This document shows, one piece after another, positions 1 through 11,745 of a stretch of DNA of 64,000 bases. Source of the DNA: Puccinellia tenuiflora (lineage: Eukaryota > Streptophyta > Magnoliopsida > Poales > Poaceae); the NCBI GenBank assembly GCA_012064385.1, contig QRDG01000617.1, positions 62,001 to 126,000 of the forward strand. The letters run 5' to 3'. A program made the translations under genes and the position numbers. The first letter of the stretch is position 1. Each line of letters opens with the position of its first letter. The notes beneath the pieces are model-generated. The model saw nothing but the letters and a program-made list of their open reading frames with translations. It made no database searches and was not told the DNA's origin.

Positions 1-1333
1 AGCAGCAAGTCAATTCCACCGACGGACCAGGTGTTATTATTAGTACGAACTTCAAAATTGATTTGTGTTTCAATCCAAACCACAAACAAACAAACAAACA
101 GGATAGCAGGAAAGAAGCGGTAATCGCGGAGCGGCGGCGGAACCAATCAACGAGACGGCAGGTCCGTACTCCGCCAGATCACAAGCGAACCACATTGTGC
201 TTTCACCTGGCCGAATCCCAGGGAAACGGCCGTAATTTCCGCCTAAACCATCGCGCCTCCCAAACAAGCGGAACCAGACGGGCCACCACCACGCCAGATT
301 AAATCCACGCAAGGGAAGAGCATATCTGAGAGATGGCACACACACCTGGGGCCTGGGCGAAGGTTGGTGGGCGTTGCAGTGGACGGCGCCGACCGAAGGC
401 TGTGTGGAGGAGGCGGGCCACGAACGAACGAGCGGGGCGGGGAGAAGGGATGTGATTCCTTCCCTCCCTTCCGTCCCCTCCCTCCCTCCCTGCGAGCGAG
501 CAGGAGCGGCTGCCGTGCGCCGCCGGCGAGCGAGCTCGACTCGAGGGGGGAGGAAGCCGGAGGAGGTGGAGGGTGGAATTGAAATGGCAGGAGGGGGTTC
601 CGCCTGGGCGTGCGGACGCGTGTTATAACGCAGCGCTGGTACCGCGGGCCCCACCGCTGGCCAGGTGGGGCCACGTGCGGTCCCGAGGCGGCGTGGCTCC
701 TTCCTATTTTGCGAAGCTCCCAGGCAGGCAGGCCTCTCTGACGAGACGAGGCTCACACGGTGACACTGACAACACGGCCGGGCGGTCGGTCGCGGTCCCA
801 CGCGTGTTGGGGGGTGGTTCGCACCTCGCTCTACCTGCCTGCCCATGTCATCTCATTTGGTCTTGGGTGGTGGTGGCTTGTCTTGCGGGGGAAGCCGACG
901 AGGCTGGGAAGGATCCGGATCCCGTGTGGGGGAGGGAAGGAGAAGGGAATCCCGCGCGGAGGCAGCGGTCTCGCGCGGCCGCTCGGTTTTCTCGGAATCG
1001 TTCCGTCCGGACGGAGGGACGGCGGCGTGGAGGGTGCGTCGTTGATCGGGCCGGAGTGCCGGACAGAGAGAACAGGTCACGACAACGGGACAATGTCGCC
1101 GATCTCGACGGGCGGGCATCAGAATCTTGGCAGCCTAGCAGGTTCTCTTTTGCTCCACGTGACCAGGGTCCTATATATAATATATATTCTGCGCTGCTGC
1201 GAGTACGTGTTTGTGGTGGGAAGAAGTGAACTCTTGGATTGCCTCGTAATTCGTACTGCCTATGAGTTGCTTGCGACCGAGATTTTCTTATTTGCACATA
1301 GATCTGGACCGTTATATTACTTCATGATTTGTG
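1..1333 (-). promoter_or_regulatory. GC-rich promoter/5' leader-like region, possibly of a leftward gene off the window
   Basis: No recognisable protein lies here. The long overlapping ORFs on both strands are low-complexity, GC-driven frames. Read on the minus strand, the stretch from about 870 to 1 resembles a grass promoter and leader. It has a TATA-like TTATAA near 623-630, CT-rich and GAGG-rich tracts (about 455-500), then a transition to T-rich, intron-like sequence with TTTG repeats near 85-105. A separate AT-rich TATATATAATATATAT box lies at 1171-1190 on the plus strand. The gene itself would be outside the left edge. This is inference from composition only. Confidence 0.3.
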
Positions 1334-1336
1334 TTA

Positions 1337-2412
1337 GAGCAACTCCAGCCAGGCCCCAGGAAGTCCCCCAGAGCACTTTTTGGGCGTACAAAAATATTCC
1401 CAGTCGCGCCCCCAGGAGCTCGTTTTTCGTCGGATTTGCTAAAAAAATACGCCGGCGAACCCAACCCGAACCCAGCCTGCTGGGTTTCGCCTGGGGGCGC
1501 CGGCGAATGCTTTTGCATGCAAAAGGCCCACGGTCAGTCTCTCAGCTTCCTCTCTCTCCTGTTTTTTCCAATCCCACCACCACGTGCGCGAGAGCTCCTT
1601 TTTCTTCCACCGTGGTCGCCCCTCGCCGCCGTGCTCGCCCCCGCCACCGTGACCTCGCGCCGCCGACCCTCCGCCCAGCTCCGCCTCCGGGAGAAAGGCC
1701 TATTTTTTTTCGCATCTCCTCGAAGTCGCGGCGCTCTTCCTCGCGCCGGCGTCCCTTGCGGCCGGAGCTCGTGCGGCTGGGGCCGCGGCGGCCATCGCTG
1801 GGACGGAGCTCTCGGTCCTCGCGTCCCTCGCCGGGGCGGCCCTCGCGTCCCGCGCCTCGCGCCTGGCCGGCGTCCGAGGGCGGAGCTCGCGGCTCGCGCC
1901 TGTGGCGTGCGCGTCCGTGGCGTTCGCGGCCGAGCTCGGAGCTCGTGGCTCGCGCCCGCGGCTCCGTCGCCATGGCGGTGGGCACCACCGCGAGAGGTCC
2001 CTCTCGCCACGGCCTTCGACGCGCTTGAATCGGCGGCGCGGGTGGCGGGCGGGCCTGGTCCTCCGCGAGCTAGTCCCGCATCAGCGCGGCGGAGGCGGAC
2101 GCGGACGTCCTACGCGAGCTGGTCCCGCCTGCGGCCGACGGCCGCGCAGCCATGGCCCCCAGGATGCGGTCATGGAGTTGGAGGGAGGAGGAGTTGGGCG
2201 GGGAGGAGGAGTCGAGTGCGAGGCGGCGGCGCGCGGAGGTCGAGCACGAGGAGGCGGCCGGAAGCTCACGAGCCGCCACGCGTCCTCTACGGCCGACGTT
2301 GGGTGGGGGCATGGCTGGGAACATGCCCAGCCCCAGGGCTAAAAAATACGCCGGCGCCCCCCCAGGAGCCACCGGCAAAGTGTGCTGGGGGGCACAACGG
2401 CTGGGGATGCTC
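1337..2412. mobile_element. Non-autonomous PIF/Harbinger-type element
   Basis: The left end begins GAGCAACTCCAGCC and the right end is GGCTGGGGATGCTC, an imperfect terminal inverted repeat. It is flanked on both sides by TTA (1334-1336 and 2413-2415), the 3-bp duplication typical of PIF/Harbinger. Subterminal sequence is also inverted: a TAAAAAAATACGCCGGCG motif near 1440 has a partner near 2340, both bordered by CCCAGGAGC-type blocks. The 1.08-kb interior is very GC-rich. It has long frames on both strands but no transposase motif, so it is probably a non-autonomous derivative that may have captured genic GC-rich DNA. Confidence 0.75.
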
Positions 2413-2415
2413 TTA

Positions 2416-2681
2416 GTCATGATAACATGGGTTGCAACTGAAATTCGATGACATCATCCGACGGATTTTTTTTAACGTAATTCGCAATCGAGTGAGCATT
2501 AACGAGTTGTCACCACACACAATAGCGAAACATGCAACAAGAAAAGAGCCCGCCCAATAATAAATGGTGACTAACGGGGTGCTCTGGGCGTCAGACGACC
2601 AACCTGCAGAGAAAATCGGCCACCCGCCCACCGTCCGATGTATAGAAACATCATTGTTCGACGACGTCACTTTCCCATGTG
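2416..2681. other. Unassigned sequence between two elements
   Basis: About 270 bases between the Harbinger-type element and the Ty3/gypsy element. I see no gene and no clear repeat boundary. It is the pre-insertion left flank of the gypsy element; the right flank resumes at 30490. Confidence 0.5.
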
Positions 2682-2686
2682 GGTGT

Positions 2687-3581
2687 TGTTAGCACTCGTT
2701 TTTGGCAGGCACCGGGTTCAAGAGCCCTCAGGAGGGAATGGCGACTCGTTGGTGACCAAGCAGGGAGAACCCGATATATCCAGGAGTCAGCTTAGTGACA
2801 ACCCGGACCACAGGTTCAAGCGCTCACTCGGAAGGACAGATGACTCGAAGAGAACCTGGGGTCATGACCCGGCAGGAGTTAACCCGGCATGTCCAGAACC
2901 CGGTTTGACAGAACCCGGTTTGACAGGACCCGGCGCAGGCCAGATTTGAAGCTTCTTGAAGATTCTAGAGCCGCATTGGAGAAGCCAGACGTGAGGAAGT
3001 TTAATACTTGCCAAAAGCCCAAAACAAAAGTCGGTGGAGCCAGAAGGAGTTCGGGTTCAACCCGGAAGACAAAAAGTGACTTTCCAAGAGCCGGATGTGT
3101 CCAGCACGAATCCGACCGGGAGTCCTACCTAGTTTAGAAGTAGAAACCGACTTAGTCCATGAGTTGTAATCCTTGTAGAAGTCCAATACTTGTACGGGAA
3201 GTCCAGCCACCTCACTATATATATGTAGGAGGTGACGGCCGATTGAAATTAAGCAAACAATCGACAATCAATACAAACCCTACTTTTTACCCTCAAACCC
3301 TTGTTCCTGCTTCCGTTATTCGGCGACTTTACACGAGTTCATCGAATATCGACAACCGAGTTGAGAGCGGTCAAATCTGGCTTAACTCAGCCAATCGTCG
3401 CCGGCTTCCTCCGACGGGGTCCCTCCCGAGGGGCTGGGCCGTCTGGTTCTAAACGCGTCGAGTCACTGTCTTGCGTATCGCGCTGTGACCTGTCCTCCCG
3501 CGGTGCGAGTTGCGGAGTATCTCCCCCGGCACCGCAGGTACACGAGGACGTGTTCGTGTGACGTGTTTCTATCGCAATACA
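2687..3581 (+). repeat. 5' LTR of the Tat-type element
   Basis: About 895 bp, TG at the left end; the right end is taken at ...AATACA, just before the primer-binding site. It contains a TATATATAT box near 3218-3226. Relative to the 3' LTR it keeps about 10 bases near 2955 that are absent there and shows scattered transitions. Internal GACAGAACCCGGTTTGACAG-like short repeats occur near 2900-2930. Confidence 0.88.
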
Positions 3582-3586
3582 CTTTT

Positions 3587-3604
3587 TGGCGACTCCGCTG
3601 GGGA
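3587..3604 (+). other. Primer-binding site of the Tat-type element
   Basis: TGGCGACTCCGCTGGGGA lies five bases after the 5' LTR, the normal place for the minus-strand primer site. This class of site is common in grass gypsy elements of the Tat/Grande type. I could not assign the primer tRNA with certainty. Confidence 0.65.
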
Positions 3605-3629
3605 ATTTCTAACCTAAAATCGGACAACA

Positions 3630-5580
3630 ATGACCGGTTCTAAGGCTACAGATCTGTTCGGCATCACCACCGACAACATCATCAAGTCTACTCTCAAGGA
3701 CTTGTCGGAGGCACAACGCCAAGGCCTGGATGAGTGGAAGAAGAAGAGAAGCGAAGAGTTCGAGGCATTGCGACTCAAGCGGGAGCAGGAAGATGAGGAG
3801 TTGTACTTGGCCAGCTTCAAATTGGATCGGCAAGGTGTAACTGCGCCGATCAAGGATCCGGAATATGTACCTCTGAACGTTGGCACCGAGATACCCGCTG
3901 TAAGTAACAGTGTCTTTTCTTCTGAACAATTAGCCGAAATTCAGTATCATGTTTCACAAGGTACGAATACTGTTTATAATGCTATGTTGGAACATGAAGG
4001 GGCTAAGAAAAACACCATTCAAGGCCAAACATCGGACACACAACCGATGAACCCGAACAGGGAAAACCGGGTTGTTAGCGCATTACCTTGTACGACTCTG
4101 ATCCGAAGTTCACCCTAACCGGCAGGTCAGACGGGACCAACGGTGCAATTTCCGGGTTGCGAGTCAATGCCGAATCCAAATTCGGCTCTTTGGACACAAC
4201 CCGGCCCTGCGGCCAATTCTGTTCCTAGTCCGAGTCAATCGGCCAATATGGACGATTTGGTAGTAGAATTCAATAAGAAATTGGAACAGATAGCATATGA
4301 CAAGCTCGGGGTTAGGCTGAGACCTAGAACCTACACTAAACCCTATCCCGAGTATTTTGATTTACAACCCTACCCACCTGGTTATAGAGCTCCTGAGTTT
4401 TCTAAGTTTAATGGGGTGGATAACAAATCGACATGGGAACATATTAGTCAATATTTGGCTCAATTAGGCGGGGCAAATCATGATCATATCAAAGTTCGCC
4501 TGTTCTCTTTGTCGCTAATCGGAGTTGCGTTTTCTTGGTTTTCGGCTTTAGCTCCTAATTCTATACACACTTGGTTTCACCTAGAGCAAAAGTTTCATGA
4601 GCACTTTTATGCCGGAGAAATCGAGTTAAAGTTGTCCCATCTTACATCGGTTAGGCAGAAGCATGATGAATCGGTATCCGATTATATCAAGAGATTTAGA
4701 AACACCAGAAATCGATGTTACAGCTTGGTGATAACTGAGAGAGATATGGACGACTTAGTTTTTAACAGGTTAAGTACGTATCTCGAAGAAAAACTAGAAG
4801 GACACGAGTTCTCCTCTGTCGGGCAGGTTCAGGAGAGAGGTCTGGCTCATGAAAGCCGAGTTAACGAGTCCAAAGACTCGCATCGGATGAGCAGGAGTCG
4901 GCTTAACGCTATTGAATATGATGCCGACTCCGGCGATGAAACCGATGTTTACGTGGCTGAGTTTGTTTGGACGAGTAAGGCCAAACCCTATACATGTGAT
5001 GACCTAAAGCCGATTCGTAAGAACCGGGATGAAGTAAGGTGTACTTTTGACGTAGGCAAATGTGACAGAATATTTGATGCCTTGCTAAAGGACAAAGTGA
5101 TTCGAGTTAATCATGTTATGCGTCACCTGATGAATTAAGGCGACGTGCTTATTGCAAACATCACAATTCTTTCTCTCATGCTACTACTGATTGCAATATC
5201 TTTCGTCGACAGATTCAATCGGCCCTCAATGATGGACGATGAAGTTTTGCCGGCATGGCCATTGACACACAGTCGTTCCCAATAAACGTGCTAGATCTCG
5301 AGGGAAAGAAAGTTCTTCTTCGGCCAGAAGCGGCCAAAGCCGCTAACAAATCTAACGTGGTTATTGGTGAGCCCAGGAAAGAAGCCAGCGTCAAGGAAGC
5401 AAAGAGAGAGATCACGTTGACTCGGCAACCCGATGGAAAAGAGGTTATCAAGATCACCGTCAAGAACTCCACACTCGGGGGGCAGCAACCACATGCAAGA
5501 GAATCCGGAAACCGGAATCCGGAACTCGGGGGGCAACTGAAAGAACAAACGATGTCCGGATGTCGCCTAGAGGGGGGGTG
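3630..5580 (+). pseudogene. gag of the Tat-type element, broken
   Basis: Translation gives a charged N-terminal region (3630-4118, ending in a premature stop), a second open segment 4143-5138 holding the gag core, and a third 5255-5537. The core includes the proline/tyrosine-rich stretch PYPEYFDLQPYPPGYRAPEF and the capsid-like block around FSWFSALAPNSIHTW and HDESVSDYIKRFRNTRNRCY, typical of plant gypsy gag. A CKHHNSFSHATTDC motif near 5150-5195 matches the zinc-binding segment of these gags, but it lies after the stop at 5136 in another frame. At least two frame breaks therefore separate the parts. The reading frame is then interrupted by the element inserted at 5538. Confidence 0.85.
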
Positions 5581-6226
5581 AATAGGCGATTAACACTTTT
5601 TCTAATTAGGGGCTTGGTAATTTCGGAATAAAACTATGTGTTTAAATTAACAAGCCAACAACCTAATTACTAGGCTCACCTATGTGCACCAACAACTTAT
5701 GCTAAACAATTTAAGCGACAAGGTGATAGCTAGATAAGAACTTCAAGCATGATGGTTATCACAAAGTAAATTGCATAAGTAAAATCTCGGGTATAGAAAC
5801 AACCGAGGCACGCGGAGACGAGGATGTATTCCCGAGTTCCTCCTTGTTAAGGGAGTACGTCTCGTTGGAGGGGTGTGAGCTCGCCACAAGAGGCCTACTC
5901 AAGATGCCACAAAGACCTCACCCTATTCTCCGATGAACCTCACCCAAGGGATTGGTTCACCTTCCACTATCGGAATCCTTCGAGGCGGATTCGTGTAGCG
6001 CCCTTGCTTAGAAAAGCAAGAACACATCGTGAAATATGCTATTCCCTGGATCGAGTATGGATAGCAATTCACAAATACTATTTGAAAACCCCATTTAAAT
6101 ATTTTATTTCCAAGACTTTAAAATTAAGATTTGAAGATAAGGAATATTTAATTTAAAATATAACTTTGAAGATGTCAAAACAAACTTCTATAAAAGCTTT
6201 TCTTGATTTTTGGAGACTTTATTTAA

Positions 6227-9200
6227 TCTATTATATATTAAAAGTACATGACGGCTCACCAGAAAAAAGAGAAATACTCTAGAAATTCCCACAATAATCA
6301 GAAACATCTGACCATTTATTTGATAGACTACATGTTTCAAAGCCATTGGATTAGATTTAAGTAAAATAATTACCCACCAATGCCATTATAATAAAATAAC
6401 GTTTCATCATCGTCTCTTATACCCTTTTTATTTTTCTCCGTCGTGTGGCCTCTTATACATGGAGTCCTCGATGACTTGCGTGAGGCTGCAGCTTAATCTA
6501 GCAGACTCGAAGCTTGATGGTTTGCTCTATGCATGCGTTCAATGATCCATGCTTACCTACCAATCTAGCATGCATGTATCCATCCATCGGCGAGAAAAAA
6601 TAAGAGTACACGCGTATGCGCGCGTGTATTGCCTCCGTTTCATAGCGTCCTCATCCGATCTTCGTTGCTCGATTTGGCACCGTCTCTTCAAGAACAGAGC
6701 GTAGGCGCCAAAGGAGAGGATCAGAGCAGGCGCGGCGCCACCGCGACCACGATGCCAAAAACGATCCAGGTCACCAGATTCCTTCCGCTGGCCAATATAT
6801 CTGGCTCTAGGTAAACCCTAGAAGTTTAATCTTTCTGAACCAATCGATGTGTTTTACTGTTCCCAATGCTTTCTATCTCTATAGGAGCAGATCGATCAGT
6901 GCAGTGAGTGCTCAGGCTATCTCACGGGATCATTCTCACCGTCTACTACAGCGCAGCCGACGACGGACACACGGCGTCGTCGCGCTAACGAGTACCATGT
7001 GCGGCTACGTGATTTCAGCTACGTCCTGATCCGCCAGCAGGTACCAGGCTCAGATATATAGTCCTACCCAAGTATGCATCGAGCATGCATATCTTGGTTG
7101 CCTACGCGCATGCACTCTAGGAAGGTATTGCGATCAGTTAAAACTAATTAACGTTAGGTGTGTTATCCCCTCTTCAAATTAGCTTGATGAAGTTAGATTT
7201 TCTTGCCTGTCCTAGAACTACATACGCAGCAACACAAACATACCACATAGATATTCAATACTCTAGCAAGGAGACAATATCGATGTATGCCTTTGCACAT
7301 GGTAAATCATCAGCCTAATAGCCACCACGGTCCTAGCTTAGGTGAACACTTCAACGTTCACGATGGTAACAGAGCCCCCGGACATGCATTATTTCCCTAA
7401 CGGACTAACCTCTCTATATCTACTAATAATTCTTCAGATTCATTATCAATGTATTATTGGTTCACAGATCAATTTTTTGATATAGTTTTCTTGGGCATGG
7501 TTAAATTGGTCATAACAAAACGTATTTCTTTTGAATACATTGTCTCTAGGCATCAGATTAATCTCTTTTCTTTTTATTTCTTTCTAATTGCATAATGAGT
7601 TACTCAATTGCTCACTCTCAATTTGTTTGCAAGAAAATGCCTCCAAGGTGAGGTCAAGAAAATGCTTCCAAGGTGGAGTAAAGGGCACAACCTCTATCTT
7701 CTAGGACGCTTAAGACTCTTGATTGGAACAAACGTTTCTTCAAGGTAAGGTCAAGAAGCTTACTGTTGGTTATTCAAAGATACTTAATTTAAGGGCATTC
7801 ATGGATGCCGATGGAGTTGGAAATTTTTAAGGAGAAAGCTGATTGAAAAACTTCGGCATGATTACTGAGGATGATGGTTATATTATTCCATGAATCATAG
7901 TATTCTCTTGCATGTTACATGTTTATAGATGCTTGCTTCTTTGCAATTAATCTAATCAAAACCGAGTTGCTAGCAACAACACTATTTAAGTTGATATATT
8001 CAATCATTTGTGTATTACTAATTTTTATTAAAAAATTAACAACATAAGTATCCATTATATTCATTTGACTTGATCAATATTATTCTATATGTTAGAATCA
8101 GGCCCTACAATCATCTTAAATGAATGGGACACATTGGTTTGTAATTTTGGTATGATATCATATTTTATTGAACAATGGCTATAATTTATATTGTGGTCCT
8201 TGAGATTTTGCAAACACAAGGTTTACTAGAAAGAAAGCTACTATTGATGAATTTTATCATGTCGTTTGTTTTAGCTGTGAAAGAATAGCTCTACGTGGTA
8301 GGCAACCTTTTGTACCTAATATTACATCCTTTATTGTTTTATATCAATTTAAGACCTTTGTCGTAAAACGGAGAAACCATGTAAATATATAAGAGAAGGA
8401 TGAAACAATCTAAATGTTTTTCAGAAGAAATAAAAGTATGTCATGAGAACTATTTAATTTTCACGTACACATAATTTTATTCTGACCATAGCATGTTTGA
8501 CAATTTGTATTAGGTCTTTTATATTTTTATATTAGAACATTTTGGCATATAAAGCATAAGTGGACATTTTAGGTCTCTAAATCTTCAGGTAACTATTCTC
8601 GCCAAACAAAGTCATTGCACGGTTCGTTTTCTTATGATGTGTAGTCTGGTATGTAAATACATTGGAACAATCCTCTCACTCATATCTCTCGTGCCATTCA
8701 CCTCCAGTTTACTCTCCTTTAATATTTGTCAAGTTCTACTTCGTTTTCCTCTTATTTTTAGCTCCCTTCGCTCCGTTTGTGCATTTGAAATTTGCGACTA
8801 ATTTTTTTCATGTACAAACATTCCATCACTATGGTATTTTCCTATTGATTTTTTGTCGGAACAACATTCCTAATGTTTGAAAAATATTTTGTTAGGCCTC
8901 ACGTTCCATCCAGCATGTAGCAGTCAGAGACCAACTTGCTAAGTTTTTTCTCAGTGACTAACCTGGCCTATACGACATAATCAACTATCTATGTTCAGGA
9001 CACCTTATTGTATTTTGGTTCCATCATTATCGTTAACTCTAATTCATAGTGTTGTAGATCCACACATTGTGTACACATAGTAGAACCATTATTTTTGATA
9101 AAGCACATTTATTGACCCAAGGGCCGGATAAAGGCGATAGTACCGCGTACAGTTCACTCCCTCTTGGAGTTAAATTTTTTATTGGATCTTAATATATTCA

Positions 9201-10730
9201 GTAGAAGTAAATAAACCAAGATTTTGGATACAGTTCGGAGGCTACCTAATGGGGAGAAAGCTCAAAACATCCGTGCCATCGAGGTATTCGACACAATTAG
9301 ACATCTCTAATTTGTTGTCTAATCAAACTATTTATGCTACTTTATACCACCCGGCTAACATTACGGGACAAGGTGGTTGTTAGGATCCAAACTGTCTTAT
9401 ATGTAAGGGGGCACAACACAATTTGCATTTTCCAGTTGCTCAGATGTGTATGAAATCTTGATACTGACAATTAATAGTTCTGTAATTATTTTATTTGAGT
9501 GGATACTACATGCTAAGCTAAAATAACTTGAAGTCTCGAATATCTGATGCTTTTTCTGTGTTTTGAGAAAACTTGCATACATTTCCATTATGTGTCACTA
9601 CATTTAGTCAATTCCATCTAGAAATTTCTCATTACATTCCCATGCATTTTACAATTTCACCACTCCTGAAGACATGAACAATGTTTTATATTTTTTTGAA
9701 ATTTCATACTAAATTATCTCTATAGAGATCCTTTGATGATCAACTTGTCGAACTGTTGTTATGTCTGTATTCTTTATTTTCTCTAAATCTAAAATGAGGG
9801 CATGCACATTTGGGAAGATTTAGTTACAATGATTTTGAGAGTATTCGTAATTTGTAAGGGTGGAGATAGGGACGATTCATTTTATGTACAGACTATATAA
9901 TTGATGCTCCAATCATCTTGCAAAAATAAAGACCAGTTGCCATAGTGTAGTATAGATCAATTAGCAAATTATTTATTTTTCAAATATAGAAGAAATCATC
10001 GGAATCATAATCCCATGTGGACTGAAAACAATTGTACTCCACGTGGCCTAGAGGGCATAGATACAGCTTAACTAACATAATAGAAAAAATGAGGCAACCA
10101 AATCTACTGCCAAAAATGTTAAATATCATATTTACGTTAATCACGTATTACAAAAAATATATTTATTATAAGCTTCAACATACCTATTTATCGTTAGTGT
10201 AAAAATACTTCAAAGAAAAACCTAACAGTTGCATCATTGAACAAATCCTATTTTTCAACAGAATTTGTACATATTACGTTCAATAACTATTCAAAATGCA
10301 AACATAATGCTTGCATTATTAAGATCATATATCAATCAACATTATTATTTAAAAATAATATAATAACTATATAAAATAATTAACCACATTAATTATTACA
10401 AAATATTTTATCCATTATTAGGAGTATCATACATTCGTAGCTTTTTTATTAAAAAATCGAGTGGCACTAAGGAGAGCCGATTAAGCCAACAAAAAGACAT
10501 TGCTCCACCACTAAAAACTGCATCCAAATCAATTTTACTAATAAAAGACAGAAGGTGCGAGAAAAGATAAAAAAATATGTGTAAATAATATTACCTTAAA
10601 ATGGATAACAATAACATTGCCTTGCGCATTTCCATGCATTTTTCACAAAACATTTACAATTCAAAAATTATTAGGAATCTAAAAGATCATCAAGATGTTG
10701 CACGCGCGTATGCGCGGGCCACTATGCTAG
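6227..10730 (+). mobile_element. Non-autonomous Helitron, about 4.5 kb
   Basis: The 5' end is TCTATTATATATTAAAAGTAC preceded by A (6226). The 3' end is GGGCCACTATGCTAG followed by T (10731), so it sits between A and T without a TSD, as Helitrons do. A hairpin CGCGC-GTAT-GCGCG (10703-10716) lies 14 bases before the terminal CTAG. The body is AT-rich and I find no Rep or helicase motif, so it is non-autonomous. A short GC-richer segment (about 6620-7030) with a 61-residue frame could be a captured gene fragment but is not recognisable. A perfect 8-bp-stem hairpin is also present near its left end (6607-6628). Confidence 0.78.
6607..6628. repeat. GC-rich hairpin inside the Helitron
   Basis: TACACGCG-TATGCG-CGCGTGTA is a perfect 8-bp stem with a six-base loop. 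It resembles the terminal Helitron hairpin in sequence (CGCG/TATGCGCG) but lies near the 5' side. It may be a relic of another Helitron end. Confidence 0.6.
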
Positions 10731-11400
10731 TTATTAATAAAAGATTTAAATTTTTGTGATTTTTACAACATTCCAAAATTTGGGATGTTACAATTCGGGA
10801 GCCCTTTTACAACTTCTCTTGGGGCACACACCCACAACTCAATTGGGGGCTCCCATATTCGTGCCGAAGCTTCACAACCGAAGTCTTCGCGGCACCTCCA
10901 AACCGTCTAGGGTACACGATGCACCCAAGAGGCAACAAGCTCTTGGGAACACAATGCACCCAAGAGTAACAAGCTTCTCAACCTTCAACTTCACGTATCA
11001 CCGTGAAGAGAGCAACCTGATGCAACTAATGCAAAAGTCAAGAGCACACAAAGTGGTCAAATCCTTCACTCCCAAATTCCAAACAAAGCAACTAATGCTA
11101 TGGAGGGAATAAGAGAGCAAGAATAAAGAGGATGAACACAAAGCAACCCCAAATCTAGATCCACTAGGTTCCCCTCACTTAGAGGAGATTTTGATTGGTG
11201 GAATGGTAGATCTAGATCACCTCTCTTGAATCCCTAAGTTTGGGTAAGAATCATTGGAGGGATTGAGAGGAATCAAGCTCATAAGTTTGCAACAATGGAG
11301 GAGAGAGGTAAGGAGCTGAGCAAAAGGGAGCAGCCCCCCCTTGGGGAAGAAGGGGGCTATTTATAGCCTCCCCCAAAAATATAGCCGTTGGAAAAACGTG

Positions 11401-11745
11401 GGGCCGGATATTCCGGGGCTAACACCGGAGCTTCCGGTGCCCCGGAAATTTCTGGAGCAAACCTCCGGTGCAAAGTTCCGGACCCCCACCCGAGAGAAAA
11501 GCGCAAAATACTTAGCCAAATTTTCCTTGGGCCGGATATTTCGGACCAAGGACCGGAATTTCCGGACCCCCGAAAATTTCCGAGGAAACTTCCGGAGCAA
11601 AATTCCGGAACCCCTCCAGAGAGAAACGCGAAAAAGACTTAGCCAAAAACCTCGGATGGAAAAATAGGGCCGGATATTCCGGGGTACAGGCCGGAACTTC
11701 CGGGGGCCGGAATTTCCGGACCCCGGGCCGGAAATTCCGCCCCTC
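11401..11745. repeat. Three-unit tandem repeat rich in CCGGAA/TTCCGG
   Basis: The motif GGGCCGGATATTCCGG, with variants, recurs at 11401, 11529 and 11667, giving units of about 128-138 bp. The first two units also share an AGAGAGAAA(A)(A/C)GCG block followed by ACTTAGCCAAA. Because TTCCGG is nearly palindromic, similar reading frames appear on both strands; these are not genes. The repeat is internal to the TGAAAG element. Confidence 0.8.

Larger units (their letters stand above)
5994..10792 (-). mobile_element. Short LTR-like (solo LTR/TRIM-type) element carrying a Helitron
   Basis: It begins TGTAGCGCCC and ends GGGATGTTACA, flanked by ATTCG on both sides (5989-5993 and 10793-10797). Read on the minus strand it starts TGTAACATCCCAAATTTTGG and ends GGGCGCTACA, the usual termini of a family of grass gypsy LTRs. 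Without the Helitron it is only about 295 bp. I see no primer-binding site or second copy inside, so a solo short LTR or a TRIM remnant is most likely. It interrupts the TGAAAG element. Confidence 0.72.

Noticed and set aside
70..2416. Long open frames on both strands (up to 422 residues)
   Set aside because: Overlapping frames in very GC-rich DNA, Pro/Arg/Gly-rich with no domain; half of them lie inside the Harbinger-type element.
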